Shown here piece after piece: positions 6,832 to 12,849 of a stretch of DNA of 12,849 nucleotides (its first letter is position 1; the number at the start of each line of letters is the position of its first letter). Both the position numbers and the translations under genes were made by a program. A model generated the notes under the pieces. That model did no database searches. It saw only the letters and a program-made list of their open reading frames with translations, and was not told the DNA's origin. The DNA is from Minisyncoccota bacterium (GTDB lineage: Bacteria; Verrucomicrobiota; Lentisphaeria; Oligosphaerales; MVZH01), in contig JAIPIM010000088.1 of NCBI GenBank assembly GCA_021734725.1, forward strand, positions 1 through 12,849, read 5' to 3'.

Positions 6832-6886
6832 AACTCGTAACTGCTCAAGGAATGCGGCAAGGTGTCGCGAAGGGGCTTTTTACACC

Positions 6887-8098
6887 TCAGCTCCCCTGCT
6901 GGGACTCGTCCTTCCGCATCTTGCGGAGCCAATACTCCATCTGTTTTCCCGCCGCTTCGCGCCCGCCCAGGCCGAATGCCAGAGCCACGGCAAATGCAGC
7001 ACCCGTCGCGATCGCGCCGAGCGACAGAGCAAACGCCACCAAAATGATATCGTTCGCAATACCCATCGCCCGCAGGCCGATGGCGAGGACAAGACCAATA
7101 ACGGCATACCGCGCAATAACCGCCAGAAACGACGGCTCCTCAGACTGGTTCAAGGCCCTGTATATCAGGCCGGCAATCATGTTTCCGATAGCAAGAATCG
7201 CCAAACCGAGTGCTACCTGACCGGCAAACATGGTCAGTTGCGTCAGCAACCCGGCGATCAGCGGCATTTCAAGTTTCTCGGCCGCCGAAATCAGTGCCGC
7301 CAGTATAATGAAGAACATGACCACGTCCCCGGTGAACCTCGAGAAAGGGTACCCTTCCGTGAACATCGCTTGCACGTGTAGCTTCTCAGGCAACTTGTCC
7401 GCGCCCATATTACTGAGCAGATCGCGAATCGTGTGCGCAACAAATCGCCCCAAGAAAAAGGCCACAGTCAGAATAATACCGGCTGCAACAATGTTCGGCA
7501 CGGCTGACATCAAGGCGTCCAGCATGTCCGTTGCGGGTACAGAAATAGCCTCGATCTTCAACGCATCGAGAGCCGCGATGAGGATTGGGATAAAGATGAA
7601 AATGAATGTCAGCTGAGACAAAAGACGAGACAACTTGAATTCTTCGCTTACCCCGGCGCGCTTCACGATTGAGTCTACACCGCCAGTCAAGGCCTCGACT
7701 GCCGCTGCCATCATCTTGGCAATGATAAATCCAATCACCCCGATTAGAATCGCCGCAAGAAAGTTGGGGAACATTTGCAGTGCCTTGTCAAACATATTGC
7801 GGGCCGGATCAAGTACCCCCTGCACCCCCAGGATGTCAAGGACAAGCAGAAATACACACAAGAGAAGAACATAATAGACAAGTCGAGTCAAGAAGGTTTC
7901 AAACTTGCGCGGTGCCTCAGAGTCACGCGCCAGCCGTTCATCAAGTTTCACCCATGACAACAGTTTCTTGATGGCTTTCGCTACAAGATAGGCCAGCACC
8001 CAACCCGCAATCAGCACAATGATTGCACCAAACACACTCGGCAGATAGGCACCCAATTTCTGAAGAAACGGATCAATAAACTGGCGGATGGCACTCAT
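6887..8098 (-). CDS. TM_helix-repeat channel-like protein (CmpX / MscS-related)
   Basis: The 403-aa integral membrane protein consists of recurring units of the conserved TM_helix type found in CmpX-like and some MscS-related proteins. Four similar units start near residues 15 (LGAYLPSVFGAIIVLIAGWV), 107 (LQMFPNFLAAILIGVIGFII), 197 (MSAVPNIVAAGIILTVAFFL) and 287 (LTMFAGQVALGLAILAIGNM). A Gly/Ala-rich last helix ends in ALAFGLGGREAA (373-383), like the pore-lining region of MscS. No beta domain follows it; the protein stops about 20 residues later. A strong SD (GAGGAGGA) precedes the ATG. It lies 121 bp downstream of the oxidoreductase gene on the same strand. A role in osmotic or membrane-tension response is inferred from the family, and channel activity is unproven. 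Confidence 0.85.
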   Translation of the reverse strand: MSAIRQFIDPFLQKLGAYLPSVFGAIIVLIAGWVLAYLVAKAIKKLLSWVKLDERLARDSEAPRKFETFLTRLVYYVLLLCVFLLVLDILGVQGVLDPARNMFDKALQMFPNFLAAILIGVIGFIIAKMMAAAVEALTGGVDSIVKRAGVSEEFKLSRLLSQLTFIFIFIPILIAALDALKIEAISVPATDMLDALMSAVPNIVAAGIILTVAFFLGRFVAHTIRDLLSNMGADKLPEKLHVQAMFTEGYPFSRFTGDVVMFFIILAALISAAEKLEMPLIAGLLTQLTMFAGQVALGLAILAIGNMIAGLIYRALNQSEEPSFLAVIARYAVIGLVLAIGLRAMGIANDIILVAFALSLGAIATGAAFAVALAFGLGGREAAGKQMEYWLRKMRKDESQQGS

Positions 8099-8146
8099 CG
8101 TATCCTCCTCTCTTTTTCCTCAAACTTGAACCATTGACACCCCGCG

Positions 8147-8176
8147 GTTATACATCACCCACGGTACAAGCGTAAA
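8147..8176 (-). promoter_or_regulatory. Candidate promoter for the channel-like gene
   Basis: On the minus strand, TTTACG (8171-8176, 4 of 6) and TATAAC (8147-8152, 5 of 6) are 18 nt apart, about 49 bp before the start codon. It would let the channel gene be expressed separately from the oxidoreductase gene. Confidence 0.35.
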
Positions 8177-8219
8177 CGTTTCAAGCTATAAAACAAGATA
8201 CAGGCCGTCCTGAGTTTTT

Positions 8220-9263
8220 TCAAATGGATCGATCCGCCTCAATTGCTACCGGGGCATTGGTGCGACTGCTCTCATAAAGAGCGTCCAGAATCTCCATGAC
8301 AATCATCCCCTGATGCGCGGTAACAACCTGATCGGCATCGTTTATAATGCAGTCAATTAAATTGTACATCGCGCTCGGAGGGCCATCCGCAAAGCATCGC
8401 GTAAGTTCCATGTCCATGTGACAATCATTCAGTTCCGAATGAATTTTCGTGTCCATGCCGGGGCCCGAACAATAACCGGCGTTCGTGCCAAGCACCTGAA
8501 ACTCTTGATACTCTTTGTCAATATGCGATGCCCACGAAGCTTCGAGCATCAAGGTCGCACCGTTGTCAAATTTAACGACCGCCGCCGCAAAATCCTCGAC
8601 GTCGTACGAACGATTATTCCGCTTCGCAATTTCAGAGGCAATGTAGTCGTACGTACTGCCTAAAACATAAACAGGCTTGGGATAGCCCATCATCCACAGC
8701 GCCAAATCCAACTTATGAACGCCTAAATCGATCAAGGGTCCCCCCCCGGCCTTCTCCTTGACACCGAACCAGCCACCAAAACGCGGCATACCACGACGAC
8801 GGTGCCACACCGAGCGCGCATAGTAGACATGGCCAAAAAGACCGCCATCTATCTGCCGTTTTAACATATGATTGTCTTCCTGGAAACGCTGATTGAAGTT
8901 AATCATCAAACGCTTCCCGGCTTTATCCGCGGCAGCCATCATATCCCGCGCTTCGCCGGCGTTCATCGCCATAGGTTTCTCGCACAGGACGTGACAACCG
9001 GCTTCCAAAGCGGAAATCGTCACGGACTTATGCAGGTAATTGGGCAACGCAACGCTCAACACATCCAAGTCCGCTTCGGCCAACATGGGACGATAATCAG
9101 CAAATGTCTGCTCAATACCGGTCTCCTCCGCTACCTCCTGGAGACGTTGCGAATCAATATCCGCCACGGCAACCACATGAGCTTCCGGATGAGCATTGAA
9201 ATGGCCTATATGACCTTTTCCCATACCAAGGCCGACAACACCAACACGCAGTTTCTGGCTCAT
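8220..9263 (-). CDS. Gfo/Idh/MocA-family NAD(P)-dependent oxidoreductase
   Basis: This 347-aa soluble enzyme has a Rossmann domain and a C-terminal Gfo/Idh/MocA domain. The dinucleotide loop is VGVVGLGMGKGHIG (7-20), an acidic D35/D37 region (VADIDSQR) follows the second strand, the family motif CEKP is at 94-97 with the catalytic-type Lys96, and GGPLIDLGVHKLDLALWMMG (174-193) carries D179 and H183. Such enzymes oxidise or reduce sugars, inositols and related polyols; substrate cannot be read from sequence. An SD-like TAGGAG lies upstream of the ATG. No sugar transporter or regulator gene is adjacent, so its pathway is unclear. Length is typical and no key residue is missing. Confidence 0.92.
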   Translation of the reverse strand: MSQKLRVGVVGLGMGKGHIGHFNAHPEAHVVAVADIDSQRLQEVAEETGIEQTFADYRPMLAEADLDVLSVALPNYLHKSVTISALEAGCHVLCEKPMAMNAGEARDMMAAADKAGKRLMINFNQRFQEDNHMLKRQIDGGLFGHVYYARSVWHRRRGMPRFGGWFGVKEKAGGGPLIDLGVHKLDLALWMMGYPKPVYVLGSTYDYIASEIAKRNNRSYDVEDFAAAVVKFDNGATLMLEASWASHIDKEYQEFQVLGTNAGYCSGPGMDTKIHSELNDCHMDMELTRCFADGPPSAMYNLIDCIINDADQVVTAHQGMIVMEILDALYESSRTNAPVAIEADRSI

Positions 9264-9405
9264 AGATCCTGACTCCTACTTGTTCGAGTTAACAATCAAT
9301 TACTCTTAACATAAAACCAACCGGAAAAATTGCGGTCTCACAAACGCTCAAAAACACCAAAAAAAGGTTCTTCCGTTACGCAGGCGTTTTAAACGACCTC
9401 ATCGG

Positions 9406-9434
9406 TTGCCAGCCACACCATGCCAAGCTACATT
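9406..9434 (+). promoter_or_regulatory. Candidate promoter of the MTHFR-thiL-tsaE-tsaB operon
   Basis: TTGCCA (9406-9411, 5 of 6) and TACATT (9429-9434, 4 of 6) are 17 nt apart. The leader would be about 105 nt. It contains two mutually exclusive small hairpins (GGCG/CGCC at 9480-9489 and GACG/CGTC at 9484-9496). I recognise no known riboswitch. The rest of the 282-bp gap to the divergent oxidoreductase gene is A-rich near 9301-9366 and shows nothing else I can name. Confidence 0.4.
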
Positions 9435-9533
9435 TCGAGCATTCCCCAATGACACGTTGAGTGTATCCCAAGGTCTATTGGCGGACGCCTGCCGTCATCA
9501 GAAAGAACAGACGGAGCGAGCAGTACAACAATC

Positions 9534-9538
9534 GAGGA
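9534..9538 (+). promoter_or_regulatory. Ribosome binding site supporting a TTG start
   Basis: GAGGA sits 7 nt before the TTG at 9546. The first in-frame ATG (9579) has no SD, so TTG initiation is preferred. Confidence 0.55.
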
Positions 9539-9545
9539 CGCGCCG

Positions 9546-10991
9546 TTGGCTGAGAAACATTCGCCGCAGCAACTGAAAATGAACTTCAGTGGAGAAAATC
9601 CGCTGGCATCGCGCCTGCGGAGTGGGGAATTCTCCATACTCGTCGAATATGACTCCCCCCAACAGGAACAACCCCTCGAGTCCGCCCTCGCGCCAGGCAA
9701 AGCAATTGCGCAACGAATAAAGGGGCATCCTCTGGTTGCCGGCATGGCTGTCACCGATCGGTTGCGAGGAGAAGACACACACGACCCCGTGCATCTCGCC
9801 GAAACACTCACCGACATCGCCGGCAAACCCGTGCTCCTGCATGTCTCCGGTAAAGGATCAGACACCAAACGCATACAGGATCTCCTCGCGCGCGCGGCCT
9901 CCGGAGGTATTTCCAACATCCTCGCGGTCACGGGCGATCGCTCAGACAAGCATCCCCCGAAAGGACCACTGGGACGCGTACCGAAACATCCGGTCGGCTA
10001 TCGAGACAGCGTCAATATTGTCCGAGACGCTGCACAAACAGATTCACCCTTCCTGGTCGGAGCAGCTGTCAGTCCTTACAAATACAACCCGACCGACCAG
10101 TATTTGCAATACTACAAGATGATGCGGAAACTCGCCAGTGGCGCGGAGTTTCTCGTCAGCCAAGCCGGATGGGACATGAAAAAACTGCAGGAACTCCAGT
10201 GGTTCCTCCAAATGCGGGAAAGAGATGTTCCCGTCATAGCCCGAGTCATGTTGCTGTCAGCTGAAGATATTGCCCACATGCATGAAGGATTCCTTCCGGG
10301 AGTTACTGTCTCTCGTGCATTCATTGCCATGCTTCAGCGTGAATCCAACATCAATGCCACTCAGTCTCTGGCTGCGCAACTGCAACGGATCGGACTGCAG
10401 GTTGCAGGGTGTAAGTTGCTTGGCTATAGCGGTGTACAGCTGGCTGGGATCCGGGACGAACGAACACTCACAATGGTGCTGAAACGTGTTGAAGAAACAG
10501 TGGCCAGCCTGCAGTCCTATCCCGATTGGGTTGCCGCATGGAATGAACATCATAACGATCTGCAATTCGCCCCCGCCGCCGACGCCTATTATGCATTTCG
10601 AAACCTGCTGGATCCCGCACAACAGATGTACAATCCGGATGCATGCCCTATGAGCGAACGCCCCTTTCCCAAGCCGTCACGAAAAGACCTCCTGCGTGCG
10701 GCGACACTGCGTATCCTGTTCGCGCCAAAGGTGTCGCCCTCACTGAAACAGGCCGTGCAAACCGTCATCTGCCGAGGATGTACATCCGCACCAACCTGCG
10801 AATGGCAGTACTCCGCCTTCCTGTGTCCGGCTGCCTGTCCGAAGCAGCTCGTGTACGGCGCCTGCGGAGGCAGTGGCGACAAAGGGCGTTGCGAATTTGG
10901 ACATACCACATGTTTCTTCCACCGTGTGCTGGCGGTCATGGCATCTCGACATGAACTCGACCTCATGGAAGCGGAGGTCCCGAGTGACTGA
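9546..10991 (+). CDS. Methylenetetrahydrofolate reductase fused to a MetV-like cysteine-rich domain
   Basis: The 481-aa protein has an N-terminal MetF-type TIM barrel and a C-terminal cysteine module. In the barrel, FSILVEYDSP (29-38) places E34 where the catalytic Glu of MTHFR lies, ILAVTGDRSD (125-134) places D131 at the flavin-contacting Asp, and LLHVSGKGSD is typical. It should reduce 5,10-methylene- to 5-methyl-tetrahydrofolate. The C-terminus from 409 contains eight cysteines (409, 412, 418, 427, 431, 440, 449, 456) in a pattern like CRGC, CPAACPK, ACGG and CEFGHTTC, matching the MTHFR C-terminal domain of MetV proteins, which bind iron-sulfur clusters in acetogens. That suggests an electron donor other than direct NAD(P)H. 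Start is TTG with an SD; thiL overlaps its end by 8 bp. Methyl transfer in methionine synthesis or a C1 pathway is the likely use. Confidence 0.85.
   Translation: MAEKHSPQQLKMNFSGENPLASRLRSGEFSILVEYDSPQQEQPLESALAPGKAIAQRIKGHPLVAGMAVTDRLRGEDTHDPVHLAETLTDIAGKPVLLHVSGKGSDTKRIQDLLARAASGGISNILAVTGDRSDKHPPKGPLGRVPKHPVGYRDSVNIVRDAAQTDSPFLVGAAVSPYKYNPTDQYLQYYKMMRKLASGAEFLVSQAGWDMKKLQELQWFLQMRERDVPVIARVMLLSAEDIAHMHEGFLPGVTVSRAFIAMLQRESNINATQSLAAQLQRIGLQVAGCKLLGYSGVQLAGIRDERTLTMVLKRVEETVASLQSYPDWVAAWNEHHNDLQFAPAADAYYAFRNLLDPAQQMYNPDACPMSERPFPKPSRKDLLRAATLRILFAPKVSPSLKQAVQTVICRGCTSAPTCEWQYSAFLCPAACPKQLVYGACGGSGDKGRCEFGHTTCFFHRVLAVMASRHELDLMEAEVPSD
10973..10977 (+). promoter_or_regulatory. Ribosome binding site fixing the thiL GTG start
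   Basis: GGAGG lies 6 nt before the GTG at 10984, inside the end of the MTHFR gene. It outweighs the in-frame ATGs at 10873 and 10951, which would give long overlaps and non-family N-termini. Confidence 0.7.
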
Positions 10992-11904
10992 AGACGAAAT
11001 CCTCACCTCCATCTTTGCAAAGCTGCCTCATCCACCCGACGACGTCGCTGTTCCCCCGGGAGACGACTGCGCCGCGCTGAAAATAAGCGATGATACGCTG
11101 ATGCTGCTGACTGTAGACCAGCTGGTGGGCGACAAGCACTACCTTATGCGCAAAACGCGTCCCGAAGAGGCAGGCCGCAAATTACTTGCCCGCAACCTCA
11201 GTGATATAGCCGCCATGGGAGGTACGCCAACCTACTGCCTGCTGGCTGTGGCGACACCCGTCAGGGGTGCCGAACAATGGGTTCAGCGCTTCGTTCAAGG
11301 AGTACTGACACTGGCCCGTCTCTACGACGTCCATCTCATAGGCGGCGACCTTGCAACGGCCCCTCATGATCAGGTGGCCGGCCTGACTCTTGTCGGAACA
11401 GTGTCGCCTCGCAGGGTCTGCCTGCGCTCGGGGGCGCGACCCGGTGATGGCCTCTTTGCCACAGGATGTTTTGGACAATCTTTTGAAACCGGTCACCATC
11501 TTTCATTCAGTCCCCGGTGCCGCGAGGCCCGATTCCTTGCAGAAAACGCCACTGTCACAGCTATGATCGATGTGAGTGACGGGTTGCTGCTCGACGCATT
11601 CCGGATATGCCGCGCCTCCACTGTCGGCCTCCGCCTGAATCTCGACAGTGTGCCGCGACGAACCGTGACTACAACCCAGGGAAATGCATTGTATGACGGT
11701 GAAGATCACGAACTGCTTGTCGCACTCGACTCAAAGAGTGCCGAAACAGTGACAGGAGATTGGCCGTTCAAGGATGTCTGCTTAACCCACATCGGTGACT
11801 TTTATGCATCGGGTACACCGGAAATCCGCGATACCCATAATACTGTACTTGCACATGATACACCCCATGGCTATGACCACTTCGCACTTCACGCAAATCA
11901 CTGA
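10984..11904 (+). CDS. thiL: Thiamine-monophosphate kinase
   Basis: ThiL phosphorylates thiamine monophosphate with ATP to give thiamine diphosphate, in the cytoplasm. Numbered from the GTG (306 aa): VPPGDDCAAL (23-32), VDQLV (44-48), RNLSDIAAMGG (70-80), GGDLA (120-124), IDVSDGLLLDA (195-205) and GEDHELL (239-245) are the nucleotide/Mg2+ and substrate motifs of the family, and the C-terminus GYDHF matches its usual end. Length is slightly under the usual 310-340. The start overlaps the MTHFR stop by 8 bp, indicating translational coupling. Its last 38 bp overlap tsaE, the next gene. SelD and PurM belong to the same superfamily, but the SDIAAMGG and GEDHELL patterns and the tsaE neighbour fit ThiL better. 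Confidence 0.93.
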   Translation: MTEDEILTSIFAKLPHPPDDVAVPPGDDCAALKISDDTLMLLTVDQLVGDKHYLMRKTRPEEAGRKLLARNLSDIAAMGGTPTYCLLAVATPVRGAEQWVQRFVQGVLTLARLYDVHLIGGDLATAPHDQVAGLTLVGTVSPRRVCLRSGARPGDGLFATGCFGQSFETGHHLSFSPRCREARFLAENATVTAMIDVSDGLLLDAFRICRASTVGLRLNLDSVPRRTVTTTQGNALYDGEDHELLVALDSKSAETVTGDWPFKDVCLTHIGDFYASGTPEIRDTHNTVLAHDTPHGYDHFALHANH

Positions 11905-12376
11905 ATGCGACAACGTACTCAGTGCAGACGTTGGTTTCACCACCGACCTGGGAGAAAGAATTGCCCCCAACTTGGCATGGGGAACTGTTGTATTGCTGTT
12001 TGGAGAACTTGGCACCGGAAAAACGGTGCTGTCTCGGGGTATAGCGCGAGGACTCGGGGTCTCGGAACCCGTCACCAGTCCGAGCTTCACAGTCGTACAA
12101 GAATACCCGCTGCCCGAAAACCACTGGCTGTACCATTTGGACATGTACCGGATCGGTGACGAAGAAGATGCCTTGAGTTTCGGTATCGATGATTACCTCT
12201 ATTGTCACAATGCAGTCACGCTTATCGAATGGCCTGAACGAATCGAAGGACTGTTGCTTGACACGCAGGGCCAATCTCTTGTGGAACATCAGACCGTCCC
12301 TATTTATATCGAACACATGACCGAGAATACGCGCCGGATCAGTATGCCGAGACACCTCGTACTACGTATGTCTTGA
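11867..12376 (+). CDS. tsaE: tRNA t6A synthesis ATPase TsaE
   Basis: TsaE is the ATPase that resets the TsaB-TsaD complex during synthesis of N6-threonylcarbamoyladenosine at position 37 of ANN-decoding tRNAs. The 169-aa product shows Walker A GELGTGKT (46-53), the family motif VTSPSFTVVQEY (from 69), HLDMYRIGD and IEWPERI. The frame is open back to 11795 and no candidate start has a clear SD. I chose MAMTTSHFTQ because it gives a family-length N-terminus; ATG at 11873 is equally possible. Either choice overlaps thiL by about 30-40 bp, so coupled translation is likely. The order thiL-tsaE-tsaB matches the known ydiA-ydiB-ydiC arrangement of Bacillus subtilis. Confidence 0.94.
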   Translation: MAMTTSHFTQITECDNVLSADVGFTTDLGERIAPNLAWGTVVLLFGELGTGKTVLSRGIARGLGVSEPVTSPSFTVVQEYPLPENHWLYHLDMYRIGDEEDALSFGIDDYLYCHNAVTLIEWPERIEGLLLDTQGQSLVEHQTVPIYIEHMTENTRRISMPRHLVLRMS

Positions 12377-12399
12377 AACAAACATTGAAGCATAAACGA

Positions 12400-12849
12400 A
12401 TGATTTCCGCAGCCCTTGACAGTTCATTTGGCATCGCGCTTGCCGTCGCAGAGAACGATCGCCTCGTTGTCGAGGCAAACCGCCCATTCCAGGGTCGTCG
12501 AAATGACGAGAATCTGGTGCCTTGGATCCGTGAAGCTCTGGCCAACGCAGAACTTAACCTTTCAAGCATCGTCCGCTGGAACGTCGGCAGGGGTCCCGGA
12601 AGCTTCACCGGTATTCGCGTTGGTATCGCCTTCGTGAAAGGAGTCTGCATGCAGACAGGCGCAGCATATCGGGGGGTGCCCTCCAGTCTCGCGCTGGCCT
12701 GCGCAGCAAGCAACGAATTAAACGTCGGCGACCACATTGCAGTTGTGCATGACGCGCGACGCGGCCAACTGATTGCCACCCATTACAAGGTATGCGATGA
12801 AGGCATGGTGGACGAGCAAACACCGGCCTCCGTCATCAATCCCGAGAAC
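12400..12849 (+). CDS. tsaB: tRNA t6A synthesis protein TsaB, 5' part
   Basis: The open frame from ATG 12400 runs 150 codons to the window end with no stop, so the 3' end (about 70-90 codons in usual TsaB) is outside. TsaB is an ASKHA-fold, catalytically degenerate paralogue of TsaD that scaffolds the t6A complex with TsaD and TsaE. Evidence: the N-terminal ISAALDSSFGIALAV, like the usual LaIDTS start, and the signature GRGPGSFTGIRVGIAFVKG (63-81), followed by VPSSLALA and VHDARRGQ. It starts 23 bp after tsaE. An in-frame TGA lies upstream at 12374 (the tsaE stop is in a different relation), and no better start intervenes; the SD (GAAG, 9 nt away) is weak. Confidence 0.93.
   Translation, partial: MISAALDSSFGIALAVAENDRLVVEANRPFQGRRNDENLVPWIREALANAELNLSSIVRWNVGRGPGSFTGIRVGIAFVKGVCMQTGAAYRGVPSSLALACAASNELNVGDHIAVVHDARRGQLIATHYKVCDEGMVDEQTPASVINPEN

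Noticed and set aside
6861..6886. Terminator hairpin GGTGT/ACACC between the convergent genes
   Set aside because: Five-base arms around a 16-base loop, with the T-run inside the loop rather than after the stem.
8199..8219. Intrinsic terminator after the oxidoreductase gene
   Set aside because: Only a 4-bp CAGG/CCTG stem with a loose T-rich stretch; too weak to call.
9435..9545. Riboswitch (SAM, THF or TPP) in the leader of the MTHFR operon
   Set aside because: I see small alternative hairpins only, and none of the conserved core sequences of those classes. A covariance-model search would settle it.
10984..11904. Selenophosphate synthetase (SelD) instead of ThiL
   Set aside because: SelD shares the fold, but it lacks a SelD-type N-terminal Cys/Sec motif and carries the ThiL patterns SDIAAMGG and GEDHELL beside tsaE.
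5559..12376. Alternative genetic code with TGA as tryptophan
   Set aside because: TGA ends several conserved genes at the expected family length (TolQ-type gene, MTHFR, thiL, tsaE), so TGA is a stop here.

Overview
The window looks like chromosomal, housekeeping-type DNA from a Gram-negative bacterium. It carries a TolQ/TolR (ExbB/ExbD)-type inner-membrane motor, FtsA and a divergent FtsZ. The divergent FtsZ and an MTHFR with a MetV-like cysteine-rich tail would fit the PVC superphylum (for example Kiritimatiellota or Lentisphaerota), but that placement is a weak inference. TGA ends several ordinary genes here, so the standard code is in use. I see no tRNA, rRNA, CRISPR array, transposase or phage gene.

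Layout. (A) Bases 21-4644, minus strand: ftsA, then ftsZ, then a large GT-C-like membrane protein, probably one operon. (B) Bases 4827-6809, plus strand, divergent from ftsA: a TolQ/ExbB-type proton-channel gene, a TolR/ExbD-type gene, a tiny membrane-protein gene whose frame is interrupted by an in-frame TGA, and a DUF2752-type membrane protein. The 182 bp between ftsA and the TolQ-type gene hold candidate promoters facing both ways. (C) Bases 6887-9263, minus strand: a Gfo/Idh/MocA oxidoreductase, then a channel-like protein built of repeated TM_helix units (CmpX-like). (D) Bases 9546-12849, plus strand: MTHFR with a cysteine-rich C-terminal domain, thiL, tsaE and the 5' part of tsaB. These are tightly packed or overlapping and run off the end of the window.

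How the genes may work together. FtsA should tether FtsZ to the membrane: FtsA ends in an amphipathic helix and FtsZ in a conserved FtsA-binding peptide. The divergent TolQ/TolR pair could power outer-membrane constriction during division, although no TolA, TolB or Pal gene is visible. TsaE and TsaB belong to the tRNA t6A synthesis machinery. ThiL and MTHFR make cofactors (thiamine diphosphate and methyl-tetrahydrofolate).

The most interesting points are: (1) the FtsZ T7 catalytic loop lacks the second aspartate and the asparagine that normally drive GTP hydrolysis, while the FtsA-binding tail is intact; (2) the 72-codon small-membrane-protein gene is split by one in-frame TGA, with an acidic coding-like tail running almost into the next gene; (3) the DUF2752-type protein has lost both signature cysteines; (4) a tandem double-palindrome element sits between the TolQ- and TolR-type genes, where TolR has no visible ribosome binding site; (5) a MetF-like domain is fused to an eight-cysteine MetV-like module. 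All family assignments were made by reading motifs; no database search was run.
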